This document shows positions 35,095 through 49,273 of a stretch of DNA of 64,000 nucleotides, piece by piece. The notes under the pieces were generated by a model. The model was not told the DNA's origin. It worked only from the letters and a program-made list of their open reading frames with translations, and made no database searches. The stretch covers positions 11,734,710 through 11,798,709 of the forward strand of contig NC_037255.1 of assembly GCF_000002425.4 (NCBI RefSeq), read 5' to 3'. The position numbers and the translations under genes were made by a program. Position 1 is the first letter of the stretch, and each line of letters begins with the position of its first letter. This stretch comes from Physcomitrium patens (taxonomy: Eukaryota; Streptophyta; Bryopsida; Funariales; Funariaceae).

Positions 35095-38000
35095 CAAGCT
35101 GCCAGTACAAGAACCTTGATTATGCCCTGCGAGTTGGCCGCCAACATGGTCGGGCTCTCACTCTTCCAGCACACTGCACTTATGAAGTGGGAACCGTCAT
35201 CCTCAATATCTTCAGAGTTTGGGGAGCCGAATTTATGAGAAGAACACGGTTTCGACATTGCCTGTGATTAACACCACCAAATATCTGAGATAAAATGTTC
35301 CCAGTCGGAGGAAAACAGTTTGTTTAAAGTGGCATTTCAACGTCCAACAAAATTCACCATAGAACTAAAACACAACACACTTCCTACACCACAGCAAGGA
35401 TGTGATATCATTTGTAGAAATACCTTATGGTACACAACGACCTCATTCGTTTCACTGCCGCAAGCAATGTAGTCATTATTTACAGTCAGACCTACAAAAT
35501 TCTTTTCATTGGTATGTCCTCTGAATGTTCGTGCCTGCAAGAGGAATATTATATCAGAAATTGCAATACGATGGCACGCAATATTGCCGTTTAAATACTT
35601 TGTCTCCTTCGAATGTATATGGCATGTCTCCGCAAACTCCAGCAATACGAGATGCCGCTAATTCCATCGAGAACAATTTCCAATATTCATAATTTATGAT
35701 AATGCTTTCTTGATTGTAGGTAATACTTACAGAATAATGCTCAATCATGATACAAGAAAAGACGTAGTTAGAGGAAGTGATTACATACACAAGAATCTGT
35801 CTGGACATCCCACAATCGCAATGTGCTGTCAGTAGAAGCTGACGCCAGCTCATTCGAAGATATGAATTTCACGTAGGATACGGCTTTCCGATGACCCTTG
35901 AATACAACGAGAGGGTTACTTGGATTCCGCAAGTCATAGTAGTATATGTGATGATCCGCTGAGCCAATCTGCAAACAGTACCGTAAAGGCCACAGTGAAG
36001 TAAGAGGCCGTGATCTCACCAAGTTATATCAAAATGAAATAGTAGGTCCCATCACACAAACATCATGCAAAAAAACATGAAAACAAAGTGCAAATATACA
36101 GAATGTAAAAATATCGAGGTTTGCCAAGGTGATCGACACTTATATTGAAGAGACCAAAACTCACAGCAATATGGTTGCTTGAACCAGGATTGTACTTAAC
36201 GCAGCAGATGTTGGCCTTCATGTCTATACTAAAAACACTAGCCTCCTGATTAGTGCACCAAAGCTTAACCTGCAAAATCCCCCCATCTGCTTTTAACGGC
36301 TGACTTGAGTAAGAATCAACGAGACAGTCTCTGTTATATTCCCCCGTAATCGTGCAACCAAAACATGGGAGGAAAACCTTATCACCAGCTTCTAAGCTAT
36401 GGACGGCGATCAAAGTAGACATCCACTAAACCATATTTCAACAGAAAGGCAAGAAAAAGACCATGAGACAGACCTTGCCATCATCACTTCCAGAGACCAG
36501 CATTGAAGGATCCGTCCGGGAAAAGTCAACACTCCAGGCACGCTTCTCGTGCTCCTCATACTCCATGACACTCTGGTAATATATGATGGCAAGCAGAACA
36601 TGTCAAATATTTAGACAAACCGTACATCCGAAGCAATGCGTCAAAATTTAAAAATCCGAATGAATATGACACATTGTAAAGCTATATGTCGCTCATTCTG
36701 GAACCACAATTAAGGACATCATCAACGAACCTATGTTAAGTGGCCAAATTTTCAAGCCTACCTGACTCCGGTTGATGTCCCATACTGTAACAATGCCTTC
36801 ATAGTCGCTGCTAGCAATGAGAGGTTTGTTAAACTTATTCCAGCTTAGACAGCTTAGCTTGGATCGTGTTGGGAATTCCGCTACAGGACAATGCACATCC
36901 GTCAAGTCATTCATAACCTGTTTGCATTCAATTCAACCCGTTAGATACATACTTCCACGTTAGACTAGCAACTGCCTAAGTCTTAAAATTTTCAACTTTT
37001 GTAATACAACAGGCTGTCTAAAAAGAGCATCGAATGGAGCCTAGGCAAGGAACAAATGAGAAACTGATGACCAGCGAATCAAAAGTCCCGAGAGTACCGT
37101 TGCGAAATCAAAAACTTTAATTCGTCTTGAAACCCCCGCGGTTGCAAACAGCTCATCATCTCCATCAAAATCAATGCTGCAAATGATACAGAAATATATT
37201 CGACTTTTTTATTACCTTCCAATTACTACGTACAGATATCAGCAAAGAAAAGGTTGCACCTTGAAATATATAAAATCTAGGCGGACCCAATGACAAGAAA
37301 CTCTGAAGTCTCGCAAAATGATTGACGTTGGGAACTTCAGATTTATTACCTGGACACTATATTCGAGGAAGTTTGAAAAAGATCGCCATGATGAAGCTCC
37401 GCAACAACACGAAGTTGACTGGTCACATGCATCATGGATTTGGACAACTATGATTACTGGGGGCCTTGGCGAAGAACATGAATAAAAGATATGAGAAGAG
37501 CAAAACCATCAACTTGCAAGTTCAGGACCAGGCTTCGATCACAATCGTGTGTCAAAAATACCTATACAAACCTTCTAATAAAAACTGATATACCTGTAGC
37601 GAGTGTATGCCATGAGCATGGACTCGAAGTCACCTAAACCATCATCGTGTTTATCTGTATCTCTGCACACTTCCTTTTCTTTAACCGATTCTTGCAGCTG
37701 CAGCTTCTGACGTTGCTTAAGAGCAACTTGTCGTCTTCTCAACAAATAAGCATCTTGCAATTCCTCAAACTGTGGATCAACAATAAAAAGGTAACATCAC
37801 TTCATCAAAAATGACAAAAATCTTACTGAGATATATACACCATCCTCACATCATAATAAGACGCTAGCCATGGAAGTTTTTTTCCAGCATACAACGTTCG
37901 AATCCTCAAATACACATGTGATGGATTAAAACTTATTAAAAGTTATGAGCACCAGTAGAAGCATACCTGTGCTAGTACTTTACGCTTCTTAGCTACTTTA

Positions 38001-38470
38001 TGTACACCTCCAGATTCAACCTGAAAGTCCACCGATGGATCATTTTCAAGTAACCCACCAGCCTTTACTACATCTTTGGTAACGGAAGTGCAGGGCACGT
38101 TTCTCATCCTTGGCTTCTCCACTCTGTACAACTCTTCTTCACTGTATGGAGTATACGCACCACCCTGCCCACCTCGCCATACAGATACTGCGCCTCCAGT
38201 GCTCGCGTCATCGGATCTTGTGTGAGTATCTAAATCAGAAAACGGAGACTCCTCACGTACGCGTTTGCTGTGTCTATCCTTTGACAACAGAAGCCAGCGC
38301 AACCTTCTCTCAACTGTGGTTATGTCATCTTTCAGAAACTGAAGATCATTTTGTACCTGCTCCACCCATTGCAAAGTCAACAAATTCTGGACGCTGTGTT
38401 GTATACAACTGGTAGTGAATCTGAAATTTAGCGTCCACATGCTATGAGGGTCCAAATGTACTCAGTTTCA

Positions 38471-38513
<43 letters not shown>

Positions 38514-39544
38514 CTTCGCAATAACCTCCGCATGCCTACCAGCTCACTAGCAACAACGATGGATACTTGTTACAAAAAGGGGATGCAACAGACTTCGTTA
38601 CAAGAAAGAATTAATCCAAAGAATTGACTTCGAACCAACCAAGAGTCAACCACTGTCAGAAAAAACCACGACTTTGTACGACCACGAATCTGGAACAAAT
38701 AAAACTTCCAGGACTGGCCTGCTTGAGACAGAATAGTGACCAAGTAGAGAAGAGCGTAGGGTAAACCTCTTGCAACTTTTCTTGTTTCTGTGATTGTGAA
38801 TGATGCAAAAAATCAAGTAGTATTTCGATGTTTGACTCCGCTTCCTCTCGCTCGAGTTTTTGCTTCCTTTCATTAAGGAGTAGCAGTAAGGAATCCAGCT
38901 CATTAGCAGGCAAATCCGCCCCCTACGAACACGTAATATCATTAGATACATGGAAAGCATCCATACTGCAAACATGCGTTTCGGATGTCAAATGACTCAA
39001 GTTATATATAGAAGAATACCCAAAACATTGAATGAGCTTACCTGTTGTAGTGCAAGAAGTAGTGGATCTGCTGGAGAGGCATTCTTTAACATTTTGAATG
39101 CGGATGCTTTCTTCATCAACTGCAACAAAAGCAATCACTGTGTATTTCAGACATAGCCCCACCTTCGATACGGGCAGATATATTCTTGACACGAGCAAGA
39201 AGTACACAACTTCTAAGCTCACTCTCCGACCCCTATGCTGGTGACAAAAATTTACAAATTGGAATGTAAATCGTGATTACCTTTGTAAGAAGGAAATTTG
39301 GCATAAGTAGGTCGATCGTGAGGTACTCAGCACAGCAAGGGCAATTACTCCTATTGTTCAAGTGCGTCATAATGCATGAGTAGCAAAAACTGTGCCCACA
39401 GCGAGTAAGGAAAGCATCTTCCATTGTCTGTAGGCAAATTGGACATAAAAAGTCTCGGTCCAATTCTGCCCTAGCGCGAATAGCAGACTCATACTTTTGC
39501 TCTCCAGAGGACGCTCCGAACGGCTCCTCGTCTTCAAACCCCAT
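35095..39544 (-). CDS. COP1: COP1 E3 ubiquitin ligase (RING, coiled coil, WD40), frameshift in last exon
   Basis: Thirteen coding exons, all with AG acceptors, GT donors and matching phase: 39281-39544, 39042-39119, 38767-38922, 37967-38356, 37594-37769, 37350-37418, 37098-37176, 36762-36917, 36474-36572, 36165-36269, 35789-35968, 35424-35534 and 35095-35261. Exon 1 holds the C3HC4 RING (C34, C37, C49, H51, C54, C57, C68, C71), exons 3-4 the coiled coil, the exon 4/5 junction a bipartite nuclear signal (KKRK about 289-292, then RRR), and exons 6-13 seven WD40 blades (e.g. [15 protein letters not shown]). COP1 with SPA proteins ubiquitinates HY5 and other light-signalling factors in the dark. 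In exon 13 the frame HKFGSP breaks one base short near 35220. As read, translation stops at 35181-35183 after 647 residues, losing the final strand [11 protein letters not shown]...KVLVLAA. The other frame of the exon still encodes that tail, so either an assembly error or a recent lesion is possible. Confidence 0.95.
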
Positions 39545-41400
39545 GACTAAACGAACATGGACTGTTCCTGATGGTTTTACGGGATCTTACCAACTCTCTC
39601 CAAATGCAATGTCAGAGTAGAAACTATAAGTCTTACTTGTCACCTAATACCGGATCTTGACAAAATTTTAATCCCGTAACCATTCCTCATGTTGCGTATC
39701 TTCCATCTTCCAACCGATTTTTCTAAACTCGTGATCGCTGGGCAGCCTGGAGAACAGCCGTACTAGGGGGTAAGGAATCTCGTGGTGCACTTAACCTCCG
39801 ACTACCATAAATCTCGACAATATAAATGTCTACTTCGTACAAATTTTTCCATACAAACACTGCTATAAAACATCGGGTTCACAGTAGCAGCACGGGCAAT
39901 CCTCGTTGTACCAGCTCAACTGAGTGAGGTGACTTCAAGTTCCCACTAATCCTACCAATGGAAAGGAATATCCGCAGGCTCAACTATGCACACTAGGAGC
40001 GTTGGCCCCTCAAAGGGCAGCCGCAGAAGAACAAAAACTCACAAAGAGCAGCACAATGGTGTTGAGGCCCATCGTTGCAAAAAGTTGTTTCCTGATCCTT
40101 TCAGTCTTCCACTTCCACTGAACCCCTAAAATACAGTACAGGTTCCTGAATAAGCTCCCGCAGCTTACACTCACAGGGAAGATTACCAATCCTCCACACT
40201 AGATAAAATCAGCCCTATAAGCACGATTCCACCGAATCAAAAGTACCCTTGTTCAAATTCACCTACACAGCAACCTGCCAACTCCGAGATCGAATGAGCT
40301 CCGCAAGCTCCTAATCCCGATCCACCAACGCGAAATAAAAAGTTTCAAACTACACACCAGAGCTCCATTTCAACACATCGTACCAGTCCAAGCAACCCTG
40401 TGGCTCCGGGCAGCTCTGCAAACCACAACAAGGACAGAACCAAGGCCTAACGGTTCCAATGGAGGACAACTCCACTCCGCTCCCATAACACGACCTTCCG
40501 CAAAACTCCCACAACCATTTTTCCGAATGTAGACACAGGAACCGAAACCCAACTCTACAGCCTTAATTCCACCGCGCCAGTTCCACTTTAAAACTTCAAA
40601 CCGCAACTTAGCAGCACTGTGCTTACCACACCACGCACGCACTCTGAGTCCAAAGACGAAGAAATAAAATATAAAAAAAATCCTTCCACAACCGTCTACT
40701 TCACTACTACTCCATGATTACATTACGGTCACCAATTCGAGTTTAAGCTCCGAATTACAAGACAGTTCCCGAACAGCAACACTCGGTGGGAAAAGAAAAA
40801 TAAAAATAAAAGTATAGCCGATGGCCAGAGAAGGATTTTACCCTAGAATCAATCACTTCCGATGCCCAGTGTACGCTCTCCCTCCCTCCTCTCAGTCAGT
40901 CCGCGACTTCCGACCAGTCTGCCTGTCTAATCCCACCGACGCGCGGCGCAGGCGGCTGCTGGCGTCAAGGCGCGTCTCATGACGTCCGCCCAGTGACGTG
41001 AGTATGCATGGACATGCAACTCCCTTTCGTTCCTTCCTTTCGTCCTTTCTTTCTTCCTTCCTTCGTTCTATCCCCACTCCCTTCCAGTCAGTCCACGACT
41101 ACTAACCGTTCACTCCTGGTCTGGTCTGTCCCTCCCCCCCTCCCCCTTCTCCCTTCAGCAAGGGCGAATCTAAATCTCAGCCCCCAGCCAGCCAGCCAGC
41201 ACCAGCAGCTCCTCTCGCTCTCCCTCCCTCGCAACAACATTCGTCCCGTTCGCAGCGTGAGAATCCATTGCCCATGCTGATTCGCCACGGTGGAGCCACA
41301 CGCTACAGAGTCAGCCCCTCCCCTTATCCATCCATCCGAGACTCGTCCCACGTTCACCGCCGCCTATGGTAGAGCAGGAATGAGAAGTATTCCATCCGCG
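39545..41400 (-). promoter_or_regulatory. COP1 5' flank / leader region
   Basis: This region lies upstream of the COP1 start codon on the minus strand. Pyrimidine/purine-rich tracts (CTCCCTCC-type at 40880-41240) are typical of plant 5' leaders and core promoters. The transcription start and any leader intron could not be fixed. Short ORFs here are low-complexity and probably not real. Confidence 0.4.
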
Positions 41401-42177
41401 GAAACTGTGCGCGGGAAATATATGATGATATGAAATATATGGATGATGATATGTTTATTTTATTCTCGCTGGTGGAGTAGAGAAGAACTAGTTAGTGCAG
41501 GAATGCGTCGCCGTCGTTTCGTCCTCCACATGGGGGCTGCTGTGCTTGCTGATTGTGCTGAGCAGTAGAGCAGTGAGTGGCCTTCAATCCCGTCCTCCTC
41601 CTCCCTCCTCCCTCCTCCTCGTCTGAAGGGAGTGGGGGTGGGGTGGGGGATGAAGGAGGATTGTTTGTTTCTAACTATTTATCTTTTTTCTACCTTTAGG
41701 GATATCAATAGCGATAGAAATAGCAATAGCAGGGGAATAGAAATAGCAAGAGGAGCGGGGCTGGGCTGGGTCCAGAGTTGGGAGTGAGAGTGCTGATGCC
41801 GCGGGGGTGAGTCAGCAAGGATGCATGCCAGTCAGCCAGTGAGTGAGTGAGTGAGTGAGTGAGTCCCTGCTATTACTATTACTACTATTTGCTGCTATTG
41901 CAGCTATTGCTTTCCAGCACCACTGACAGTGCATCTAATATCATATCAGGGTGGGTGGTGGTGGAAGAAGCAGGAGAAGAAGATCTTTAGTTGAGCATGC
42001 AAGTGGGTTGTGTGGCGAGGGTTGTACAGTGCCATGTTGTGGCTGGTCCCCTTACTCCGTGTCCCCCACGCCCATGTTCTCCTTCATCCATGCTTCTGTT
42101 CATTCGTCTTGTATTACTTTCATTCATCCGTTTGACTGGACTGAGAGCCAGGGTCGTGGCTTTCACCCAAGTGGGGG

Positions 42178-42210
<33 letters not shown>

Positions 42211-42802
42211 GGGGCCTTTGATTGTTGTTGTTGTTGTCAGGTCTAGTTGCTAAAGAGGAAGCAGGATGGTGTGCGTTGATATTTTTATTTTTTATTTTTT
42301 TATTTTAGTAATTCACTTTTGTCGTTTTGGTGGGGGGGGGGGGCTGGCTGGATGGGGGGATGAATGGCTCCTAAACCCAGCAAGAGGGAGGGAGGGAGTG
42401 AGGGGGGGGGGGGGATGGTGGCACAACCCATGCTTTGGTTTGCCTTCTTTTGACCCTTCTGTTGCACTGAGACACACTAACATTCCAAAGGTAAATTTGC
42501 ACCCCCTACCCCCACTTTTTTAAAATCTCTTGTAGGATTTATATCCATCCCAGATGGCTGCTTCAGTTGTGAATAGTGTTATCATTCTCTGCTAAATAAA
42601 ATAAAATAAAAAATAAAAATTGTGTGGATTGAGTGAATGGGAAAGAGGCAAAAAAAAATAATAGATCTTAATTCTTTTCTTTTATACTTAAAACTATAAA
42701 TTTATGTATGTATGTATGTATGTATGTATGTATGTATGTATGTATGAATATTTATATGCTATATGTATATGTCTAAATTATATGCTTGTCATAAAAAGAA
42801 TC

Positions 42803-42855
<53 letters not shown>

Positions 42856-44767
42856 AGGCCAAATTTACATTCCATTGAGATTAGTTAATGGTATTTATCT
42901 GAAACAATAAAGAGGCACAACGATTTGAAATAGTATAATCTTTGAAAAGATATGTGGTCCTCGTCATTTATCAAAATAAAACATGAAAACATGTTGTTGA
43001 CGTTCATGCAAGGAATAAATAAATGAATTCATGTTTGTTTGTGTTATTCGAAGGAAACAAATAAATAAAAACGTGTGTTCATTTGTAAACACAAACACAT
43101 CATTGCATTTCATAATGTAATGGAAGGACAATATGTTTGAAATTTTAGAATAATTTAAATAGAAAGGTAAAGTGTAGAAAAGAAGAAAGAATCAATATAA
43201 AGAAGGGTGTCACAGTTTACATAAAGTATCACATTAAAAAAATGAAGTGAAAAAAATTCTTTGTCAATTCCATGGGTTGCTATAAAGACATAAAAAATTC
43301 TCATAATGGTGTAAGTAATGTTAAAGCCTCTTTATTGGTAGTCCTAAACTTGTAAGCTAATAGAATGGTTAGGTTTAGATAGAAATAACTTAAATTTAAA
43401 ACAACAATAATTGAGCTAATAAAGGATTGCCTATACCTTGGCATCATAAACTAAAGGACGTGAGGAGATGATGATAATGACAAAACATTTATTCGATTAT
43501 CATGAGAAGTAAATGGTAAGGTCATAACCTTTTCAGGTGTAATTGGATTATAAAATGAAACAGTATCATCGAAAGACTATAAAGAAAGCATGTCGTAAAC
43601 TAATTTTTAATCTCAACATCAAATTTGGTAAGATCTTAAATGCTTGAGGTAAATTGCCTGAATCACTATTACAAAGGAAAGAAAGGAAAAACAAAACAAA
43701 ACAACACAAAAAGTTTATACTATCAAAGCACTGTTGAGGTTTGAATACTTCAAGAAGTTAAACAATTATTCCCAAACCTTTTATACTACCTTGAGAATAA
43801 GAGACACTAAAAGAAAATTTAAAAAATTTAAAAACTAAAAAATAATGCTTCTGCTTTATAACAAAACTATTGTGTAAATGTACTACAAGACAAATCCTGA
43901 ATAATTTTTGACCACATCGACCGACCCAAACCAAGACAAGAAGGAACAACTTCAGAAACAAAGAAACATATGACAAGGCTGTATTATTATTATTTTTTCT
44001 TGTATTATTATTATTATTCAATATGTATATATATATATATATACATAATACTGATAATTTGTATGGTCATAACTTATTATTTTCAACCTTTTCACTCCCG
44101 GATTTTTCAAATTAAAATTTTTTCTACTGTTTTCTTGTATTATTATTATTTTTGAATACTTTGTCAGGCCTGTTATATCTTGTTGTAAACGAAGATAATC
44201 AACAAGTGGGTAAGGATTTTTATTTATTTTTATTTATTTTTATTTATTTTTATTTATTTTTATTTTTATTTTAAAAGTGCTAGAAAAAATTCAATGCATC
44301 CACGAAATGTTTCGGTACAATGTTTGCATCTGAAGCTGCACCGTTGAATACAGTTTTTATGATGGAGTTTAATAAGTGAGTGATGGCAACCAGATAAAAA
44401 GCCTGAACAACAAAATGAGATTGTAGCTTTTGCAACGATGTAGTTCTGTTGGACATGTCAGTTGCATAGGAATGACATAGGTCTTAAACACATCTGTACT
44501 TCACCTGGGCTGATAGATTAGAAGAACCCAGCCACCGCAATCGATTGATGAGTATAGGTTTGTCAGCAATTGATTGACAATTCCTTTTCCAGAGATATCT
44601 CTTTTACATTTGTCACAAGCACTGTATATTACAAAAATTTCAAAGTTCACCTAAGCGAAAAGACTATTAATAAGGGGGGTAATAGCTTGCGAACTACAGC
44701 AATCCGCATATAAGCATATGATATGCTGATCTTGACCACATATAGTGAAGGAGGGTCAAGCCATCAA
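41401..44767. other. Intergenic DNA with many microsatellites
   Basis: The region contains (GAGT)n at about 41838-41864, a 28-base T run at 42180-42207, (GTAT)n at 42704-42745, (TA)n followed by (TG)n at about 42804-42850, (TTA)n near 43984-44018 and a 10-bp tandem TTTTTATTTA near 44217-44270. GC falls after 42930. No gene was recognised; ORFs across these tracts are artefacts. Confidence 0.6.
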
Positions 44768-47700
44768 TCAACGGTCTTTCAGTTTCCCGCGACGCTCTTT
44801 AAGTCGATCCAATATGCGATTCCTAACCTCGTCCTCGCGCGATGCTGAGAGAGGTCCCTTGGTTCTCCCATCCACCACATGGAAGACATCTAATACTCGT
44901 GACTCTTGCGTTGATATTCTGGCCTTTTTGACACTGCAAGGGACACAACACTAGAGGTCAGTAACAACACTAGGTAGAAGCACTCAAAACCAAGCTTATG
45001 CTAATTCATATCAGTCATACCCAAGCAGATACTACGCAGCAAGAGATTAGCTGAAATTTAAATATGATGCTCTTGGCACACATTAAAAACTAAGTCTTCA
45101 AATAAAACTCAATAAACAAATCTTATGGTCGACGGCTAGAACCACCTGACACCAGAGCAAACAGAAGATAAGACAGATACACTATACAATTCCCAAAGTT
45201 GAACTGGGAAACAGAAATATATGCCGATTTCTGTGAATGGCATACAGAGGAGAGAATCGAAGTGAAAGTAGGAGAAAACCTGACGACCGTCTCCTTAAAT
45301 GCATGTGTGAGGTCAAAGAGAAACTGGTCTTGATCATCTCCCTCTACTGTCACCTGTGTTTGTCCATTATCATTTTGGAAATGAACCTGAAAGGCGGGTT
45401 CTTCTAAGACAAAAGAAATGTCTTCCACAGCAAGCACATCCCCAGCAGAATCGAGAGGTTCAGGTGCAACTCTGTCAGCTATTGATGCGTCACTTGAAGG
45501 CAAGGAGGCACCATTATTCTCCAAGTCCATCTGCAAGTATGTCAAACAGAAACGAGTTACAATAGAAATACCGTGAACAAAATTCAATGTCACGTTCAGA
45601 TTATTTGCTTCTAAAAAGATTCTGAAAAGGAGAAGTAGATTGTTTTATCCCAAATCATTTGGCTCACAAAATCAAGCTCCTTTAAAAAGTCCAATTCCAA
45701 TTAGCACCAATCCTACGAATGGTTTCCACATACATTTCTAGAACCCTCCAAACGAGAAAGAAACAACACTTGGAAAAAATTTCACGCATCGAAAATTGGA
45801 AGCTGCCCAGATTGAAATCGCATCTTCGCCACATAGAGAGAAAACATATTCAGACTGCAGTACCGTGACGTAAGTGAAACCATACAATAGAACCAAAAAC
45901 TTTCGCTGAATCTTTTGCAAGCGCGAAGGATATACATGAAAGTGTTAATAAAATCTATATAATAAATAGGAGAATCACTACTAAAGGTTGGATCCACATA
46001 CACCGAAAAAAAGGAACAGACAAAAAAAAAAGACGATTTCCTTACAATTAAGCCAAGTGATGAAGATTAAAATGTAAATTCATGGTTTTAATAAGGATTG
46101 ACATGCTAAATAACTTGGAAAAAAGTGCAATAGAAGACTTACAAGCAAGTGCCACGAGTGGAGTCTTGTGGCAAAGTCTTGAACATCAAAGACCTGTTCA
46201 TGTTTGCCACGCAGGTCTGATTAGACAGACGAAGTGCACAATTCTATGAATTCAAATGCCACGAGGTCGCAAAGAGAAACAAATAACAAACTCAGGCGAG
46301 CAAGTCAAACGAGCATTACATTCGTAATAGGCCATGGAAAGAAGCCTGTCGTATAAAAAGTTCAGGGTTTATGGGATCATGTGATCTTGTAAGCTTAGCA
46401 TAAAGTAAGGTTCCATTAAGGATTCAAGAAACAAAATAACTAACAGATTGTGATATGGCAACTGCCTTTATCTATTTAGGCCACAAACAAACAAATCGAA
46501 GAAAAGAAAACTAGAACCAAAACCAGCAGACTGAAAGTTGGAGCAAATTCCAAGTAACTTAATTACTGGTTCTCTCAAATACCGATGTAAACACCTCTGC
46601 AAAGAAACACATACCTAACCTTCAACATATATACAAATACAAGCAGAAGATATGGTACGAAAAGCTTGGGTTTGCAAACACGTAATTCAGTTGAGGATAG
46701 AGGCACAGTAAAACAATCTAATCTCGCCTTTGTAAGAACAGACAGAACAAAAAAGTCAAATACTTATCAATGAACTCATTGTTGCTTAACCAGATTCGCA
46801 GCTTGAGCTACACACTGACAACACTACACATTCCTTCAAGCACACAATAATCAGAATATAGAGGACAAACCTTATGAGGAATGCCAAGCTCAAGGTCCCC
46901 TGATGCCTCAAGGTGTGGTGAGACCACAGACAGTTCATTGTTGATATTACGTAAGAGTGTTTCAACATGTATTAAACCCGAACTTGCACGCCTTACTTCT
47001 CCTGCAGATGACAATCATGCATCAGAACTTCGACCAAGTGCAGCTAACTGCATCCGTCACTGCTCAGGAAGACTCTGAATAGACATCTGCGTGCATTTTC
47101 CAAAATTAAATTCAATACGTCCTAAAAGGTCGATAGATCATGAAGCAATATGATCGCAAAAAAACTAGGATACAATCCAATTACTTAAAAAACTTATCCT
47201 TGCATTAACGTTGAGGTTTTAAAATATTATATTTAAAAAGTGGGATTGGGATATTTTGTAAGATCCTAAGTGACTCACCATGTTTAGATCTTTCCAGCTT
47301 ATCTGAATCCTGTCCTGTTGGCGTTTCGCATTCGCTCTCATCAAGCCCATCAGTGTTCATCTTGTGCGCCGTGCCACTCTCGACCATTTCAGGTTCGCTT
47401 GGCTCTGAATGGATGTGGTCATCCTCTGCATCGAAATCAGAGCTATGCGTAGGAAAGTCTTCGGAATGCGCAGAAAACCGAGGGCTGCTGTGTGATCTAG
47501 AAACAGTTACATTCTGTAAATCAAGCCGGCGCATGTAGCCCTTATCACTCATCAGCTCTTCAATGCCATCGAACTTCTTCCTCCTGCGCGCAAAGAACAA
47601 GTATCAGAACAACTGTAGTTTCATCAATTGCCCTGTTCTTCACTTAACTTGTGCAAAGTCAGACGTTGATGAATCAAAATGATGGAATAGTCCCATTTTG

Positions 47701-49273
47701 TGGCGTATTCAAATACAAGATAAATTTCCAGCTAAGATTCAGGAATCACAACCTGCGGTGAACACTTGTATAAATAGGCAAAACCAACATGACTGGGACA
47801 AAACACAAAGCTACATGCCATTTGCAGTTTAGAGTTAGTAAAGACTAGTCCAAAACAAAAAAAATAATTCGTCAAAGCCAAAATAACAGATAAATAGAAA
47901 TACAAGGCAAACACAGCATCCGTCGGAAGGGTGTCAACGGCAGAACTATTTATTGATGATCATGGGCATCACCGTACTTCATTGAGAACGGTCTGTGCAC
48001 TCACAAGTACACTAAAATATGCAAATTACGGATATCAGCGAAAGTATGTTTTAAGGTGGCCATAGTAGAATTCGATTGAAACTCACCCTCTATTGAACGC
48101 TCCCCAAGTGACTATCTTGGTAACTTCAATGCCTCGACTGAGAGGTAAGGTTGAAGACTCAACCCCTGGTTGTCTACGAACGTGTCGAATGTAGTCATTT
48201 GTAGCGTCATCTAGAGCATTGTCTGCGACCACAATTGCTCCTTTCTTCAGCTTTAGGAGATCAAAAAGCTCAATGTATTGCTCAGGCTGCCCTGAGAATA
48301 ACACGAATTCCAGACCTGCATGCCACATTATCAAATCAATTTCTGTTATATTTTCCTAATCATGCATCTTCTAAGTACAATATAGTTAAGACACCACAGT
48401 AGTATTTAAGAATGAACACCCTAGAAAGCATGAAAAATATGAGAACATGGATCATGTTGTTCTAGATCTACTTCCCTAACCAAGGACTTAAATTTGGTGC
48501 TCATCAATAATTACTCCCACATAGATTGATCATGAAATAAAGACCCTGCACAAGGACAGGTTACCTTTTAAGTGAGGAATATAAGTCAAGGGATCTTCTG
48601 TAACAAATTCCACATAACTGAGCAGCCCTGCGTCCTTAAGAAAATATTTAACAACTTGCTGCTTCTCTGCTTCATGATACACAGACAACAAGCAGCTGTT
48701 GGTGGCTCTCGCAGCTGTCGCAGAAGCAATAGAATGTAAGAATACAGCACAAAATATGCTCGTTTTCTGCAATTGGCTAAAAAAATGGATAGAAAGCAGT
48801 ATAAAAAAGGATGACAACGAATGAAAAGGTGAATAAATGTCTCATCCTACCTGCAGCGAGGGCTAGGGTAGACAACCCACATCCTACTTGGAGGGTATGG
48901 CGTGAATTGATTCCAGCGGCCAGAGCAGAAATAAACTCAGCACTAGCAGGTTCGAGTAGTGGAGGCCTTCGTTTACCCCTCCCAAAAGACTGCCTTTTCT
49001 GTAAGATATGCCTCCGCTGCAAGCCATGAGCAACATAAGCTGGTTAGGTCATTCAGATTGCCGCACCTAGCAATCATTCAATACGACATGTGAATCCACA
49101 AAGTACCACCAGAATTATCTCCTTGGATGTGGAGAGAAGATACCACCTGGTTATTCTTTTCCTGACTATCAAATCGACCAGGGAATAAAATATACCAGAT
49201 CTAGAGAATCACAAAACGCAGCAGTCGAGATCTCTGAGTCCCACCGCATCTCAGAGAAATGAGAATCTTGCAT
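44768..49273 (-). CDS. SAM-dependent methyltransferase-like protein with C-terminal ACT-like domain
   Basis: Eight coding exons join in frame with GT-AG borders: 49196-49273, 48851-49016, 48565-48714, 48087-48315, 47279-47583, 46871-47001, 45280-45530 and 44768-44933, giving 491 residues. Residues about 46-205 look like a Rossmann methyltransferase of the plant DUF1442 / cation-dependent O-methyltransferase type: PASAEFISALAAG, motif I LQVGCGLST (68-76), and LKKGAIVVADNALDD, then LPLSRGIEVTK. Residues 210-310 are acidic, Ser/His-rich and probably disordered. Residues about 408-462 fit an ACT domain (VTVEGDDQDQFLFDLTHAF, VKKARISTQESRVLDVFHVVD). The substrate is unknown; ACT domains usually bind small ligands such as amino acids. 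The first ATG chosen gives a W/E-containing N-terminus; exon 1 is the least certain exon. Motif I is not a strict GxGxG, so catalysis is not assured. Confidence 0.75.

Noticed and set aside
41008..41357. Pro/Ser-rich ORFs on both strands
   Set aside because: They lie in pyrimidine-rich leader DNA upstream of COP1 and show no family similarity.
42704..42910. ORF of repeated Met-Tyr-Val-Cys
   Set aside because: A pure translation of the (GTAT)n, (TA)n and (TG)n microsatellites.
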